Positions 34,383 to 45,133 of a stretch of DNA of 64,000 nucleotides are shown here, one piece after another. A program made the translations under genes and the position numbers. The first letter of the stretch is position 1, and the number at the start of each line of letters is the position of its first letter. Source of the stretch: Silurus meridionalis. Lineage: Eukaryota; Chordata; Actinopteri; Siluriformes; Siluridae. A model generated the notes under the pieces. The model was not told the DNA's origin. It was given only the letters and a program-made list of their open reading frames with translations, and ran no database searches. Location of the stretch: contig NC_060887.1 of assembly GCF_014805685.1 (NCBI RefSeq), forward strand, positions 29,233,963 through 29,297,962, given 5' to 3'.

Positions 34383-34385
<3 letters not shown>
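33816..34385. other. No gene seen
   Basis: AT-rich sequence with no recognised element. Confidence 0.45.

Positions 34386-34452
<67 letters not shown>
34386..34452. repeat. (TA)n microsatellite
   Basis: About 33 TA units. Confidence 0.97.
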
Positions 34453-34455
<3 letters not shown>

Positions 34456-36309
34456 GAATGTCAAATAAAAACCTTCATTTGCTTTATTTTACATTTTTTA
34501 TTGCAAATACTTAAAAGCTGTTATTGATTACAGAAAACAAGTAGAACATTTTTACATTTCCAATTTTGTTTTGCTAAATGATGTTTAAAACATTTAAGAT
34601 TATGATTAGACTCTCCCCTATATTCATTGTTTGCTGTTTTTCATGAGATTTTCATCCAAATGTCCAACACAAATCACATGCAACATTTCATACAATAGTA
34701 ACAAAGACTTCCATAGGCACACACATCCACTAGATTATCTTGCTTTGATCCTACTTCAAATATATCTTCCATTACCTCAGTCTTTCTTAATGAAACACCA
34801 ATTTATCCAAGCCTGTGGTGTTGAAAGCAGTGCAACAGGAGCAATATTACTTGCAGTGATGTGTAAGTGAAATTGTCATATAAGGCCATGTGGTTCCCAT
34901 CATCACAAGGCCTGTGGTACATGCTGTGTTGAAAAGTGCACACTATTTCACCTTTCTCTCTCTCTCTCTACTCAGCTATTTCATACACAGTCTCCAGTGA
35001 TTACCAATCCCCAGCTCTCAACTCTGAGGTCTACGATCAATGCTACCATCGCTTTTCTCTGTCTAAAAGCAGCTGAGACTGGAACTGCAGCCAAAAATAC
35101 ACATCAGTCCCACTGCTAGCTTTGTGTTGAATTATGTTGACTATTTAATGGCTTTACTCAAGTTGTCATATATTTTTATTTGTCTAAGTACTCTTTGGCA
35201 GACCTACTTAACACATTTTGTTTTTGGAGCAGGCACACAAGCATTCATTAGTTACTCTTAGGGAGGAGGTGGCATCAGCTTGAAAGTCACTGCGTCGGTT
35301 CGAAAATGGTTACTCTAATGTTGCTGCTGCCATGGTGAGAAATAACCATGAGCCGCTGACCAAGCCACCATTTAGAAAAGGCATTAACGTAAGCTTTTTT
35401 GGCGTTTCTTTAAATATACAGTATAGGAAACTATATCTATGAGCCATTAAAGTTGCAAATATTTTTTTTCGCCCATAAACTTTTTTTTTTTTTTACCCTA
35501 CTGCAAATCATCGACTGCCAAAAGGGAAGCATTTGTTGTCTGAGCTTGGCTGTAAAAATAATTGCAGTATGTTAGTTACACTAATGCCATATGTTGAGGT
35601 TATTCTTAAATCAACTTTTATTGCAATAAACCTCTGTGGACGAAGCAGTACAAATTAAGCAAAGCATGATGCACTTTTTTTTTTCAGATTTTTATATAAT
35701 CTTCATTCATTAGTCTTTTTATTTGTTCCTCATTCCTTACATTAATTTCACATGCATGGTTAGAACAGTTAAATCAATACACCACTAACAAAATCTCTAG
35801 AGGTTACACTATTTGTGTTATTAATTTCTTGTTAGTGTGCCTTATGATGAATATACTAGATATTTGTACAAATTGACACTCTATACTAACCCCTATTCTC
35901 CCACTCATTTATCCTGCTAATAAAGGGATTGTAATATTGAATGTTTAACAGAAGTACATTAGTATTTGTTCTAGCCATTGTGTTTTGCTTTGCCCTACTA
36001 CTATCAATTGAATTCACTACTGCTGCTACTGCTAATGATAACAATAATAGTTTGGCGTTTACAGTGGGCATTATTTAATCCTGAGCTCGACTTGATGTCA
36101 GTCTAGGGTCTTGCATGTTTTTCAGTCTCCACCTACCAGGTGGATTAACAATATTAAAGTGGTAAAGGTGCAAATAAGTGTGTAAATGTATTCCTGCCTT
36201 CTTGACATAGTCTCAGGATTCACTGTGACCCTGACTAGAATAAAGTCAGTATATATGAAGGTAGAATATATACAGTAGGAAAGAACATGTGGGAAGTTTA
36301 ACACTATCA
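34453..36309. other. No gene seen
   Basis: AT-rich sequence with poly-T runs near 35480 and 35678. No exon or transposon motif is recognised. Confidence 0.45.
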
Positions 36310-36866
36310 AATAGCATTGCTAAATAACATTACTGATTGATTTACAACTGCAAAGCCACCAGCATTGAGGACAATTCCTTTCACCCCTCTAATGGACTTT
36401 TCACCCTCGTACCATCTGGCAAATGGTAGCAGAGTATCCGTGCTACCGCAGGATTCCAGCATGAGCTTCTTCCCTGAGGCCGTCAGAGTACTCGATGCAC
36501 TGCAGCCTCTCAGCACTCACCTGGATTAATCAAAACCTCCCAGCAGCTACCAATGTACATCTATCAATGTACACCTGCACTTTATAATGCTGCTATTGGA
36601 CACTTTGACTATTATGACTCTTTTACCACTTCTCCTACAATCGATTACTGCTATCACACTCAATAGTTTACAGACAATTTTCTTCGCACTTGCGTTTCCA
36701 CTCAGCATGATTTTGTTGTCATGTCTAGTCGATGTTCGCTGTCCTGTGTATTTATTACCCTCTGTATTTATTGTATTCTCACACTGTCATATATGTCTTC
36801 TTTATGTAATAGTGTATAGATGTGTTGCACTGTGGGCCGCGGGAAACCATGATACAATTCCGTTCC

Positions 36867-36931
<65 letters not shown>
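36310..36931 (+). mobile_element. LINE 3' end, then (GT)n(TA)n
   Basis: Frames around 36385-36510 read LVPSGKW, SIRATAGFQHELL and SFFPEAVRVLDAL, the short conserved C-terminal tail found in several fish LINEs (PSGxxYRSIxA ... SFFPxAVRxLN). Noncoding 3' sequence follows to tgttgcactgtgggcc, then (GT)n at 36870-36906 and (TA)n at 36907-36931. The clade is not certain. The 129-codon frame here (36587-36976) is untranslated LINE sequence plus microsatellite. Confidence 0.55.
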
Positions 36932-36932
<1 letters not shown>

Positions 36933-37640
36933 GGAATAATATGCATGCCCGAAATGGCAAAATATTAAGCTTATAATTGTCCAAACACATGACTGCTCCA
37001 GAAATTAGTAAAAATTAAACAAATACTGTAAATCTCTCTCTGCTCTGTAACCATTTATGAGCTTGCAGTCAGGCTCTTGATGAGCAGCATCAGGTGTGGT
37101 AGATAACAAAATAATGACTAATCTTCTAAGAAAGCAAAGCAAGCCAGAAGGTATGTTTAAGTACAACGTTCTCGTCCAGACATGTTCATTTTAATCGTGT
37201 TCATTTTACATTAAACAATTTATAATTATTGCAATTTTACTTGTGCATATGAGGTGAATATCTCATGTATTCACTTCACTGCAGCATAAATAAATGAATA
37301 GAGGCACATAGAGGGGTCTTAGGAGTGCATTTGTCTCTTTCTTGCTCATTTACTGACCAATGATTCGTTCTTGAGACCATTAAGGCTTAATATTTGCCAT
37401 TTTGAGCATATAATTTTTCACAGATTGTAGAAAAAATACAAAAGAAAAATAATAAATCTATTTTCAATATAGATTTTACACTACTCTCCTTTTTCAGGTT
37501 CCACTGATCGTGCATAATATCCAGACATCTTTGAGAACACATCTAGATACATCTTTAGTTATCTGTCATAACGACAATCATTTATATTAAGATTGTTATT
37601 TACACATTGTTGCTATATGCATATTTTTTCGTGCAGTCTA
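36932..37640. other. No gene seen
   Basis: AT-rich sequence with nothing recognised. Confidence 0.45.
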
Positions 37641-38160
37641 ATGCATTGAATGCTGTCTCATTGTGTTGACCCCCCTACCCTCACTGTCTACAGCAGGGGT
37701 CACCAACCTTTTTGAAACTTAGAGCTACTTCTTGGGTACCGATTAATGTGAAGGGCTACCAGTTTGATACACACAGTTTTCAGTTTGATCTGAAATTTGT
37801 TCAATTTACCTTTTATTTTGTTATGATTAATAATCAATGATATTTATCTATGTGAAGAAACTGATCATGTTAATGATTTCTTATAATAATTATTAACAAT
37901 GATTTAACAAAGTAGGAAACAGTAGTAGGAGGCTACCATGTGGTCTTTGCGGGCTACCTGTTGCCCGAGGGCACCACGTTGGTGACCCCTGGTCTAGTCT
38001 CTCAACTTTATGCACCGTAATTCAACAGCTATTTGCACTACTGCTGTACATCATTAATGTTGTCCTGAACACTGCTGTATGTTTCTATATGCACTATTGG
38101 TTGGATGCTGAGTGCATTTCATTTGTCTCTGCACTCTGTCCATGACAATAAAAGTTTAAC
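37641..38160 (+). mobile_element. LINE 3' end split by a hAT MITE
   Basis: Before 37694 and after 37991 the text reads as one LINE 3' untranslated end: ctgtctcattgtgttgaccc ... tatttgcactactgctgtac ... tctgcactctgtccatgaca and ataaaagttta, with a T-rich run after it. The middle 298 bases are a separate insertion. No coding part remains. Confidence 0.5.
37694..37991. mobile_element. hAT-type MITE
   Basis: The ends caggggtcaccaacctttt and ggcaccacgttggtgacccc(tg) pair as terminal inverted repeats of the hAT (Charlie-like) CAGGGGTC type. Flanking 8-mers are gtctacag and gtctagtc, sharing the first five bases, which is weak support for an 8-bp target duplication. Subterminal text includes gagctac and ggctacc repeated several times. 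At 298 bp, without coding capacity, it is non-autonomous. Confidence 0.78.
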
Positions 38161-38399
38161 CTGGGCTTTTTTTTTTTTCTAACCTAATAAATGCTCACAC
38201 GTACAGATTTAATGGTGGGCTGTAGTGGAGGAGGTTTAACAGGCATGCATTAGCACGCCATGAGAAGGAGAAAAAGGCATCTTATACAGGATAATCCATA
38301 TATCGAGCGTATGTTCAGTATAGTCTCCCTGCGGCTTCCTACTCTTTCATTGCATCTCTCTCTCTCTCTTCCACTATCCCCCTCTTTTTTCCCCTCCGC

Positions 38400-38933
38400 T
38401 TTGTATTGGAACATCCGGGTCTTTCCCGCTGGCTCGGCGCCGCTCCGCTCTCCCCGCAGCAGAAGCCATTTTGGACTCAGTTCAGTTTCTCCGCGTGTCA
38501 GTACGGGACCGTGTCCGTCATCACGGCCAAGGAAGGAAACCCGCAAACCGAGGGGAGAGCGTTAGCGAGCGCGTGGCTTGTTTCTTGTCCTCTTTATTTG
38601 TTTTTGTTTAGTTTTTTTTCCCCCTCCTCTCTTGTCGTAGTACAGTGTTTCGTGTTGGCGCTTTGAGCGTGCATGCATGTGCGCGCGCGCGTGTGTGTGT
38701 GTGTGTGTGTGTGTTGCGCGCGCGCCCCCTCCATGGATGTGTCCGTCTTCTGAAGTTAACCGCGAGCTCGTGCGCTGCCGGGTTTTTTTTTTCTTTTTTT
38801 TTCTTTTGGGCTCGCGCACTCCACACGGTGTACAGGCAGGAAAGGCAGGCCGCTTCTGGGGTTGTGTGCCGGCTGGGTGTTTCTTTGTATCCGTGTGTAT
38901 GAGTGTGTCCCCCCTCTTGTGCTCAGTGTTTAA
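38400..38933 (+). promoter_or_regulatory. acvr2b: CpG-rich promoter/5'UTR region of acvr2b
   Basis: GC and CpG content rise sharply here against an AT-rich surrounding: ggctcggcgccgctccgctc, agagcgttagcgagcgcgtg, ccgcgagctcgtgcgctgcc. An attgg (inverted CCAAT) lies at 38406-38410. No TATA box is convincing, in keeping with a CpG-island promoter. The start site cannot be read from sequence. The alternating GC/GT tract at 38667-38725 and a poly-T run at 38783-38808 sit within it. A short upstream ORF (38899-38943) ends inside the main ORF's earlier start region. Confidence 0.65.
38667..38725. repeat. Alternating purine-pyrimidine tract (Z-DNA type)
   Basis: From 38667 to 38714 purine and pyrimidine alternate without a break (gcgtgcatgcatgtgcgcgc, then CG and GT steps). 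After a single T-T phase change, tgcgcgcgcgc continues to 38725. The tract is CG-rich at both ends and GT-rich in the middle. Confidence 0.93.
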
Positions 38934-38943
38934 ATGTTACTAA
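38899..38943 (+). other. Upstream ORF before acvr2b
   Basis: ATG at 38899 opens a 14-codon frame (MSVSPLLCSVFKCY) that ends with TAA at 38941-38943. It overlaps the possible upstream start of the main frame (ATG 38934) in another frame and ends 56 bases before ATG 39000. In mRNA that includes this region it would favour re-initiation at 39000 over use of 38934. The same frame is open further upstream from 38677. Confidence 0.5.
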
Positions 38944-38999
38944 CGAAGGGGAGATTAAAAGAGCAAAATCCGCTGCGCTGCTTTTCCAAAAAGAGGAAT

Positions 39000-39051
39000 A
39001 TGATCGCACCCTGGCTGACTTTTGCACTTCTTTTGGGAACTTTTGGTGCAG
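39000..39051 (+). CDS. acvr2b: Activin receptor type 2B, exon 1 (signal peptide)
   Basis: ATG 39000 opens MIAPWLTFALLLGTFGA, and the exon ends after one base of the next (Gly) codon at a canonical donor (g|gtaagt, 39052). Human ACVR2B begins MTAPWVALALLWGSLCAG: the M-x-A-P-W start, the hydrophobic core and the A-G end line up without gaps, 10 of 18 residues identical. ACVR2B is a single-pass serine/threonine kinase receptor for activins, myostatin/GDF11 and Nodal; this exon supplies only the signal peptide for entry to the endoplasmic reticulum. A second in-frame ATG lies upstream at 38934, directly after an in-frame TAA, and would add 22 residues (MLLTKGRLKEQNPLRCFSKK plus RN), a charged stretch that would bury the signal peptide. 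I prefer 39000. The CpG-rich region upstream fits a first exon. The call rests on one short exon, so a related receptor is not excluded. Confidence 0.8.
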
Positions 39052-39401
39052 GTAAGTCATGCACTTTATTATTATTTTTATTATTATCTCCACAATTGAA
39101 TTTTATGCATTAAAAAATGAATGCACACCAGGGACTAATCAGTGAGGCATTTGTGACACATTTTGTTTCATGCTTGATTAATGTTTTGCATTGGTCAAGG
39201 TGGACGGATTTATTGAATATGCATCTAGTTCCGATTGTAAATTGTTTGTACCGTATATGTCCTTGATCTATAACCCCGTTATGTCTCTGTCAGTTCATAA
39301 AACAAACACACACAAAAACATTTTGATCTTGATCAAGCGTGTGACAGAGCGATCAATGAGTTGCTCAATCTGGTCAGTGAAGAGTCGGATAAAGTAAATG
39401 A

Positions 39402-39403
<2 letters not shown>

Positions 39404-39440
<37 letters not shown>
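39404..39440 (+). repeat. (GT)n microsatellite
   Basis: About 18 GT units, 350 bases into the intron. Confidence 0.95.
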
Positions 39441-39443
<3 letters not shown>

Positions 39444-39846
39444 GAGAAACGGTTAACAATAAATCGTGCTTCCTTTTGCAGACCATGTGGGCTCGTGCTC
39501 TTTTTTTTCCCCCACTTGATCTGGATCCCAAATTGCTTCCTGTTCGATTCCTTGTTCTGTATAAATTTTGCAGCACGTGCGAATCAAAGCGTTCAAGCAT
39601 CACCATTTATTCGTTCAAAAACAGTCAATTTGAGTTGTGTTTGCATGCATGAGTAAAATAGGTCGTTCCCATCTCCTCTTATTTATGTGCACGTGAAAGC
39701 AGAATGGGTTTGCATGACCTTTTTTTTTTATATATATCTTTGAATGTCCACTGGATTTGAGTGCTAGAGTTATGCATATTTATTTTTTGACTTCTTCCAG
39801 TGCCAGCTGCTTTTGCTGTGTTGGTTTTTTCCCCTTGTTTTGTTTG

Positions 39847-39847
<1 letters not shown>

Positions 39848-39873
<26 letters not shown>
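39848..39873 (+). repeat. (GT)n microsatellite
   Basis: About 13 GT units. Confidence 0.95.
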
Positions 39874-39877
<4 letters not shown>

Positions 39878-41697
39878 GGTAGCTGCTTTTATGCCCTTTG
39901 CCTTTTGTTTGCTGTTTATTTAGGGTATTTTTTTTTTTTTTATTTTATACACAGAACTGCAATGGCTGTATATTAAGCCCGTATTTTTTTCTATACAGAA
40001 AAGAGTCTGATCCTACATCTGCTTTAAGCAAGCATAATGAGTAGTGGGTTTGGTAGTGATGGCATATAATAATTGTATTCCAAACAACATGCTGCTGCAA
40101 TATGTTTCGAATGATTCCATGTACATAGATTATATCTCGATGTTTTCCCAGATAGGAAATCTGAGAAGCAGAGTTACTGCTATCGTAGATCCGGTGTAGT
40201 TTTTTTTGGTCTTTGTGTTTTCATGTGTTTTCAAACTGATATTATGAGTGGTTATTGCATAAGAGCATTTGGGATTGTTTGTCCACTGCTTTTTAAATTG
40301 AACACACTGGTTACTCCTCATGCAAAGAAACTTTGGAATAGCCTGTATTATATGGCGCAATTCTTTGTTTTGCAGGTTAGTATTAGTATTAGAGTACTAC
40401 TCTTGTGTTCTTGAAGGAGGCAACCCTTGGATAAAAAAGCCACCATTTTTTTTTCAGGAGTGGTAAGACAAAATTGGGTCCAGTTGAAAGTAGTTTTTCC
40501 TGAAAGTGTGGTATATGTAGGAAAATATACTTTGGTTCAACTCAAGACGTTTCAACTCGAGAAAGTAATTTTCACAAGGCGCAAACTCTTGGCGCTGGAG
40601 TGTTATGATCCGCGGTTTATTTTGTTCAAGTACATTCTAAGTGCTGCAGCGAAGTCATTTCGAGTTGTGCAAAAGGTGAAAAACCACAGGGGAAAAAATT
40701 TACACGGTATTGCCTCATTTACTGTCACTTTGTCAAGTAGGCTTAAGAAGAAATGGCAAATCTGTGACCTGTGATATGGATCATGGGTGAGTCTGTGTAG
40801 GAGTATTTATAGAAGCATTTGTCTTAAATCAGCCAAGTTCTAATACCATCATTGATGGTTGGTGATGGTTGATGGACAGATTTATTTACGTGGGAAAGGT
40901 CCCATTAATAAATGGTATTTATTAAAGGTGATTTGCATTCCACTGTAAAGCTTTCAACAAATTAGCAGATCAAAAATGTAGTATACATTCTACAAAAAAT
41001 GCTTTGTCTGTGTGATTGGGTGCCATTTTCTAGTTGTTTTCAAGCTGATTTGTTGAATTGCCAGCTACTGGTATTGTCAAGCAGGCCAGAGGGTGCGCGG
41101 TAACACGGGGTGGGACGATAACAACAAATCCCTTCGGTGTGCCCTCGCTCATTTTCAGATCATTGATGCTGGAATTGTAAATGATTTTGCTTTGCTGTGA
41201 GGGGCACATAAAACTTGATGTTTTGGCTGCTGCCTGCATTGTGTAATGGGCTTTGCTGACTGCATTCCAAGGCTCCCTGGCTAAAGTGAAGGGGGTTGGG
41301 GTGTGTGTGCACGTGTGTGTGCGCGCGTGTGCCTTTTAAACACAAGTCCCTTGCGGGAAACAAAGGAGGCCTCTTTGCCTGGCCAGCCTGGATGGCTACG
41401 ATTCTTCCTTTGCTGCTATTGTCAGCGTTGGTCTCTCGTTATTCATGGACCAGAGGCTCCTTTATCCTTAAGTTGTATGTTACGGCACACTCTCAGTATA
41501 GGGAATATCCAGCCATTTTGTCTTTCAGCATAAGAGAGATCGAAAGAAGCGTTCGGCCGTGAGTGTGCGACTGTTTCCTGGTGGGTGCGTAGGCATCTTG
41601 TTGATCATTTGCATTTTATATACGCATATTACCGAGCAAGCATGAAGGAGCACATGCAAGGTCATGAAGCACAGATCCCAGCCAAAGAGCGTGCCAC

Positions 41698-41701
<4 letters not shown>
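39874..41701. other. Intronic, no gene seen
   Basis: AT-rich sequence with a short GT/GC-alternating tract at about 41300-41331. The 115-codon frame at 40427-40774 has no recognised domain, begins with a Lys-rich start and lies in the host intron without splice support. Confidence 0.5.

Positions 41702-41765
<64 letters not shown>
41702..41765 (+). repeat. (GT)n microsatellite
   Basis: About 32 GT units; open frames over it on both strands are repeat translations. Confidence 0.97.
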
Positions 41766-41770
<5 letters not shown>

Positions 41771-44700
41771 TTGCACATTTGTTTTTCCAGAGGCTCGGCC
41801 ACATGGTGGAGGGGACGTAGGGAGGAAGGGAGGATGCAAAATGAGCTGAAACGGCCATCGTTTAGCCGAGTTCACCAGAGAAATGAAACGGGAGAGCACA
41901 TCATGGCGCTGGCTTGTTTCCAGCATTACGGCTTTATTTGTTTGATTTGGTCTGTCATGGAGAGATTCTGTGGTACATGGATGGATCGAGGGGGAGGGGA
42001 TGGAAAGAGAGAGAGAGGGAGGGAGAGTAAGAGAGAGCTAGGATCATGGGGGGACACTGAATGAGATGGGGGATGGGTAGCTTCAAGAATTTAAAGAGAC
42101 AGTACAAATGGTATCCTACACCATAATGCATTTGACAGGGAAATGATAAAGGATTGATTTTGACGCAAAAATCAAGCCCTGTGTAAAGAGAGATGTATTT
42201 ACCTTGTTCCATTTTTCATGTTGAAACACTATGCTATAGTACAGAGGTTACGCAACACGGGTTTGATCTGATTTACTTTACTGATTGAGCCGTAAAAACA
42301 CCTCGTATAAAACCAGTTCGTGAAAACCAATATGCTTTACCTCTCCAGCATCTGAGGTAATAGCTGCACAGCAGGTTACACTGTTAATTACCACGTTTTA
42401 ATTGTTATTCGATGTTGGGTTATAATACAGACACTGCACAAAACAACTTATAGCAACATGCAGTAATACAATCGTAGTATAGGGTTTTTTCCCCCATATC
42501 GCAAAGCATTACATGACTTTTCTAATTTCACTCATGAAATTTTTCCGTTTAGTCATAAATTTAAAATCATTTGATTATCTTCCTGCTGACTTATTTGAAA
42601 GTACATATTAGAACGCATTACTGTAGAAGTCACTGTTCTTGACTTCAGTGCTCCTAAACTGTTTGTTTCCTGCAACATTAGAACAAAACATTGCAACCCC
42701 GTCTATATGGATGTCTCTTAACTCAGACGACTGCAACAGCCTTCATTTCCTTGAAGCCTCGTCTGCACTGAAGCCCTCTGGCTGTCAAATCAGCTACTGT
42801 TGTAAACGCCTTACATTGCTACCTCGACTGCCAGTCCGAGCATGTTTGTAACTGTATCATCCTCCATGGCTATCAAAAGCGCAGAAGAATATGGTGTTGC
42901 TGACCAGAACTGAACAAAATATCTATCTATTTTTGCGCTGCGCACTGCCACCCGCCGCTTGTCCTCGCAGTCACTTTCTCTTTCAGATTGTAACGACAAC
43001 ATGATAAATGGCGACAGGGGAAGAGATTTTATGGTAGACTCGTTTTTTTGAATTAAGAAGGTTTTGGATTCTTTTGTTGCGAAAAGGCGACAAAGCAGTC
43101 AGCTTGTATCTTTTTTTTAATGGATAAATAATCTTTTCATACCGTGAAAAATTCCAGCTCCCCGATCCTGTTATCCACTGCTCAAGTCCACAATAATCAT
43201 TCAAATTCATACAGATATCAGAATACTGCATTATTGCATTTTATATTGAATTTTATTTTGGGACGAGTGAAACCAATATTAAACTCATAAAGCGATAAAG
43301 AAAGAACTCCGAACGATGTAAAGTATGCTTGTTAAAAAAAAGATCTTCAGTTTAAACGTGACATTCATATGCTCTTATGGTGGAGCGGCTTCCTGGTTTC
43401 AATCAGGCACAATATTAATGCCCTTCTTTTAGCGGCTTAATGTTTCAAATGATTAATCAGGCATTTATCAAGCCAAGAACGGTTAAATTAATTAAGTCAC
43501 TGCAATCTGACAATCTCTACTTAAGGTTATTACAAAGATATGAAAATATTTTTGGGGTTCTTGTGACCACTGTGTAACCCACACCAAACTTGGACTAGAT
43601 ATAAAGAACAGAGGCAGGTGGAATTTTTGGTGGTAGTTTATCTTTTTATTGCCACAATCATGCTTTTAAAGTTTAAGACCGGAGAAGTGAAAAATACTGA
43701 AAAAGTTTTCATTACTTGTTCTTAAGTCTGTGTGAAATTTCATTGTCTAGCTGAGCTGCTAAATTCCATCCTAGAGACACTTTGCGTTGTGGTGTAAAAG
43801 CCCTCTTAGTACAGGGAAAGCTCATGTGGAGCTAATGTGTTTTCACTGCTTGTTTTGACAAGTTTAGCATGAGGAAAGCAAAACAGTTTCTTAGAAGTGT
43901 TTGTTAGAGATTTCTTAGAAGTTTTTTTTGTTTCTAGAACTCATAAGCTGTAATGGATATTAATCAACCTTAACAAGAAGTGGCCTCACATTTAAAATGT
44001 GAGAGACCTGGTGCTTAAAATTCTAAAACGACCAAATCTAATATGAAAATGTCATCCAAAATACCATGGATCCAATTCAGTTTTGTAGATCACACGTTTG
44101 GTTGAAACTTTGTCCCGTTTTCTTCTAGTTGAAGAGCACGGAGAAGCTGTAATGTAATAAATATGCTTAACACACGCACCAGCTGTGGCTTTCATTTTTC
44201 AGCACACTGGAGTCATGTTGCTCTGTAACTGTGACTGATGCGAGTTGAGCATCTTGAGTAAAAACTGAATAAAATGTTTCAAACAAGAGGCATTTGTAAA
44301 TTCAGTGAAATGGCATTGAGTGCTGGCACCATTTAAATTGGGTTGTGATTGTGTGATAGTGTTGTGGGCTAAACAATGTGATAATGCATTTACATTACCA
44401 CAATATACTGGATTTTAGAAGGAAAAGATTGTTTTGGGGAAGCAGAGGTCGATCCAACACAAGAAAAAAAACCCTATGAGCATTAATATTAATTTATTTT
44501 CTTTTCAGAGATAGCACTATCACTTTTCCCCCCTTAAACCTTGTAAACAGTATCATTAACATATTTTGAAACAAGCATTTAAAAAAAACATAATTTTCTT
44601 AATAATTCTCACTCTAGTTAGGTCTTTTTGTTTCCTTCAATGTTTGTTGCTTTCTCTGACACCTCTGCATACATGAGCTCCTAGAGGACCACGATTGGCT

Positions 44701-45098
44701 GGTGTCAATCGATAGAGAAGAGTATGCCTTTGTCCCTGAAAGCATAGTTTGTTTTTCTATCTTGGATTCCCTGTGACAGATAACTGTGGTATCACAAAAG
44801 TTAAGGTACTGTATTCAAATATGGCAAGTTAGTTACATAGATACACATTTTTACATCCATTAGAGACGTCCTCACGTAGTACCGCATCTGGCTATAAGCT
44901 GTGGTTTTGTCCTCACATCACACAAACTAAATTTTTTTTTTTTTTGGCTAGCAGCTTTATTTTTCGTTCTCCAATTTCGTTATCAAATTCTATCTGTTTT
45001 TATCTTTTCCCCCCTTAATATCCAATCCAGCATTTCCTGCTGACATCACATCAGTGCCATCTCCTCTTCGTTTCAGATGCTTATGTGGAATGAAATAA
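41766..45098. other. Intronic, no gene seen
   Basis: AT-rich with a purine-rich (gggaggggat/gagagaga) patch at about 41989-42040. No exon or transposon motif is recognised. Confidence 0.5.
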
Positions 45099-45133
45099 CA
45101 AAAAAAAAAAAAAAAAAATAATAATAATAATAA
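45099..45133 (+). repeat. Poly-A followed by (ATA)n
   Basis: A 20-base A run followed by about five AAT units. It could be the tail of an old retroelement, but no body is recognisable upstream. Confidence 0.85.

Noticed and set aside
38250..38546. 98-codon minus-strand frame over the promoter
   Set aside because: High GC produces long frames on both strands; the plus-strand signal-peptide exon with a donor explains the region.
40427..40774. 115-codon open frame in the intron
   Set aside because: No recognised motif; it lies inside the inferred host intron without acceptor and donor sites that would make an exon.
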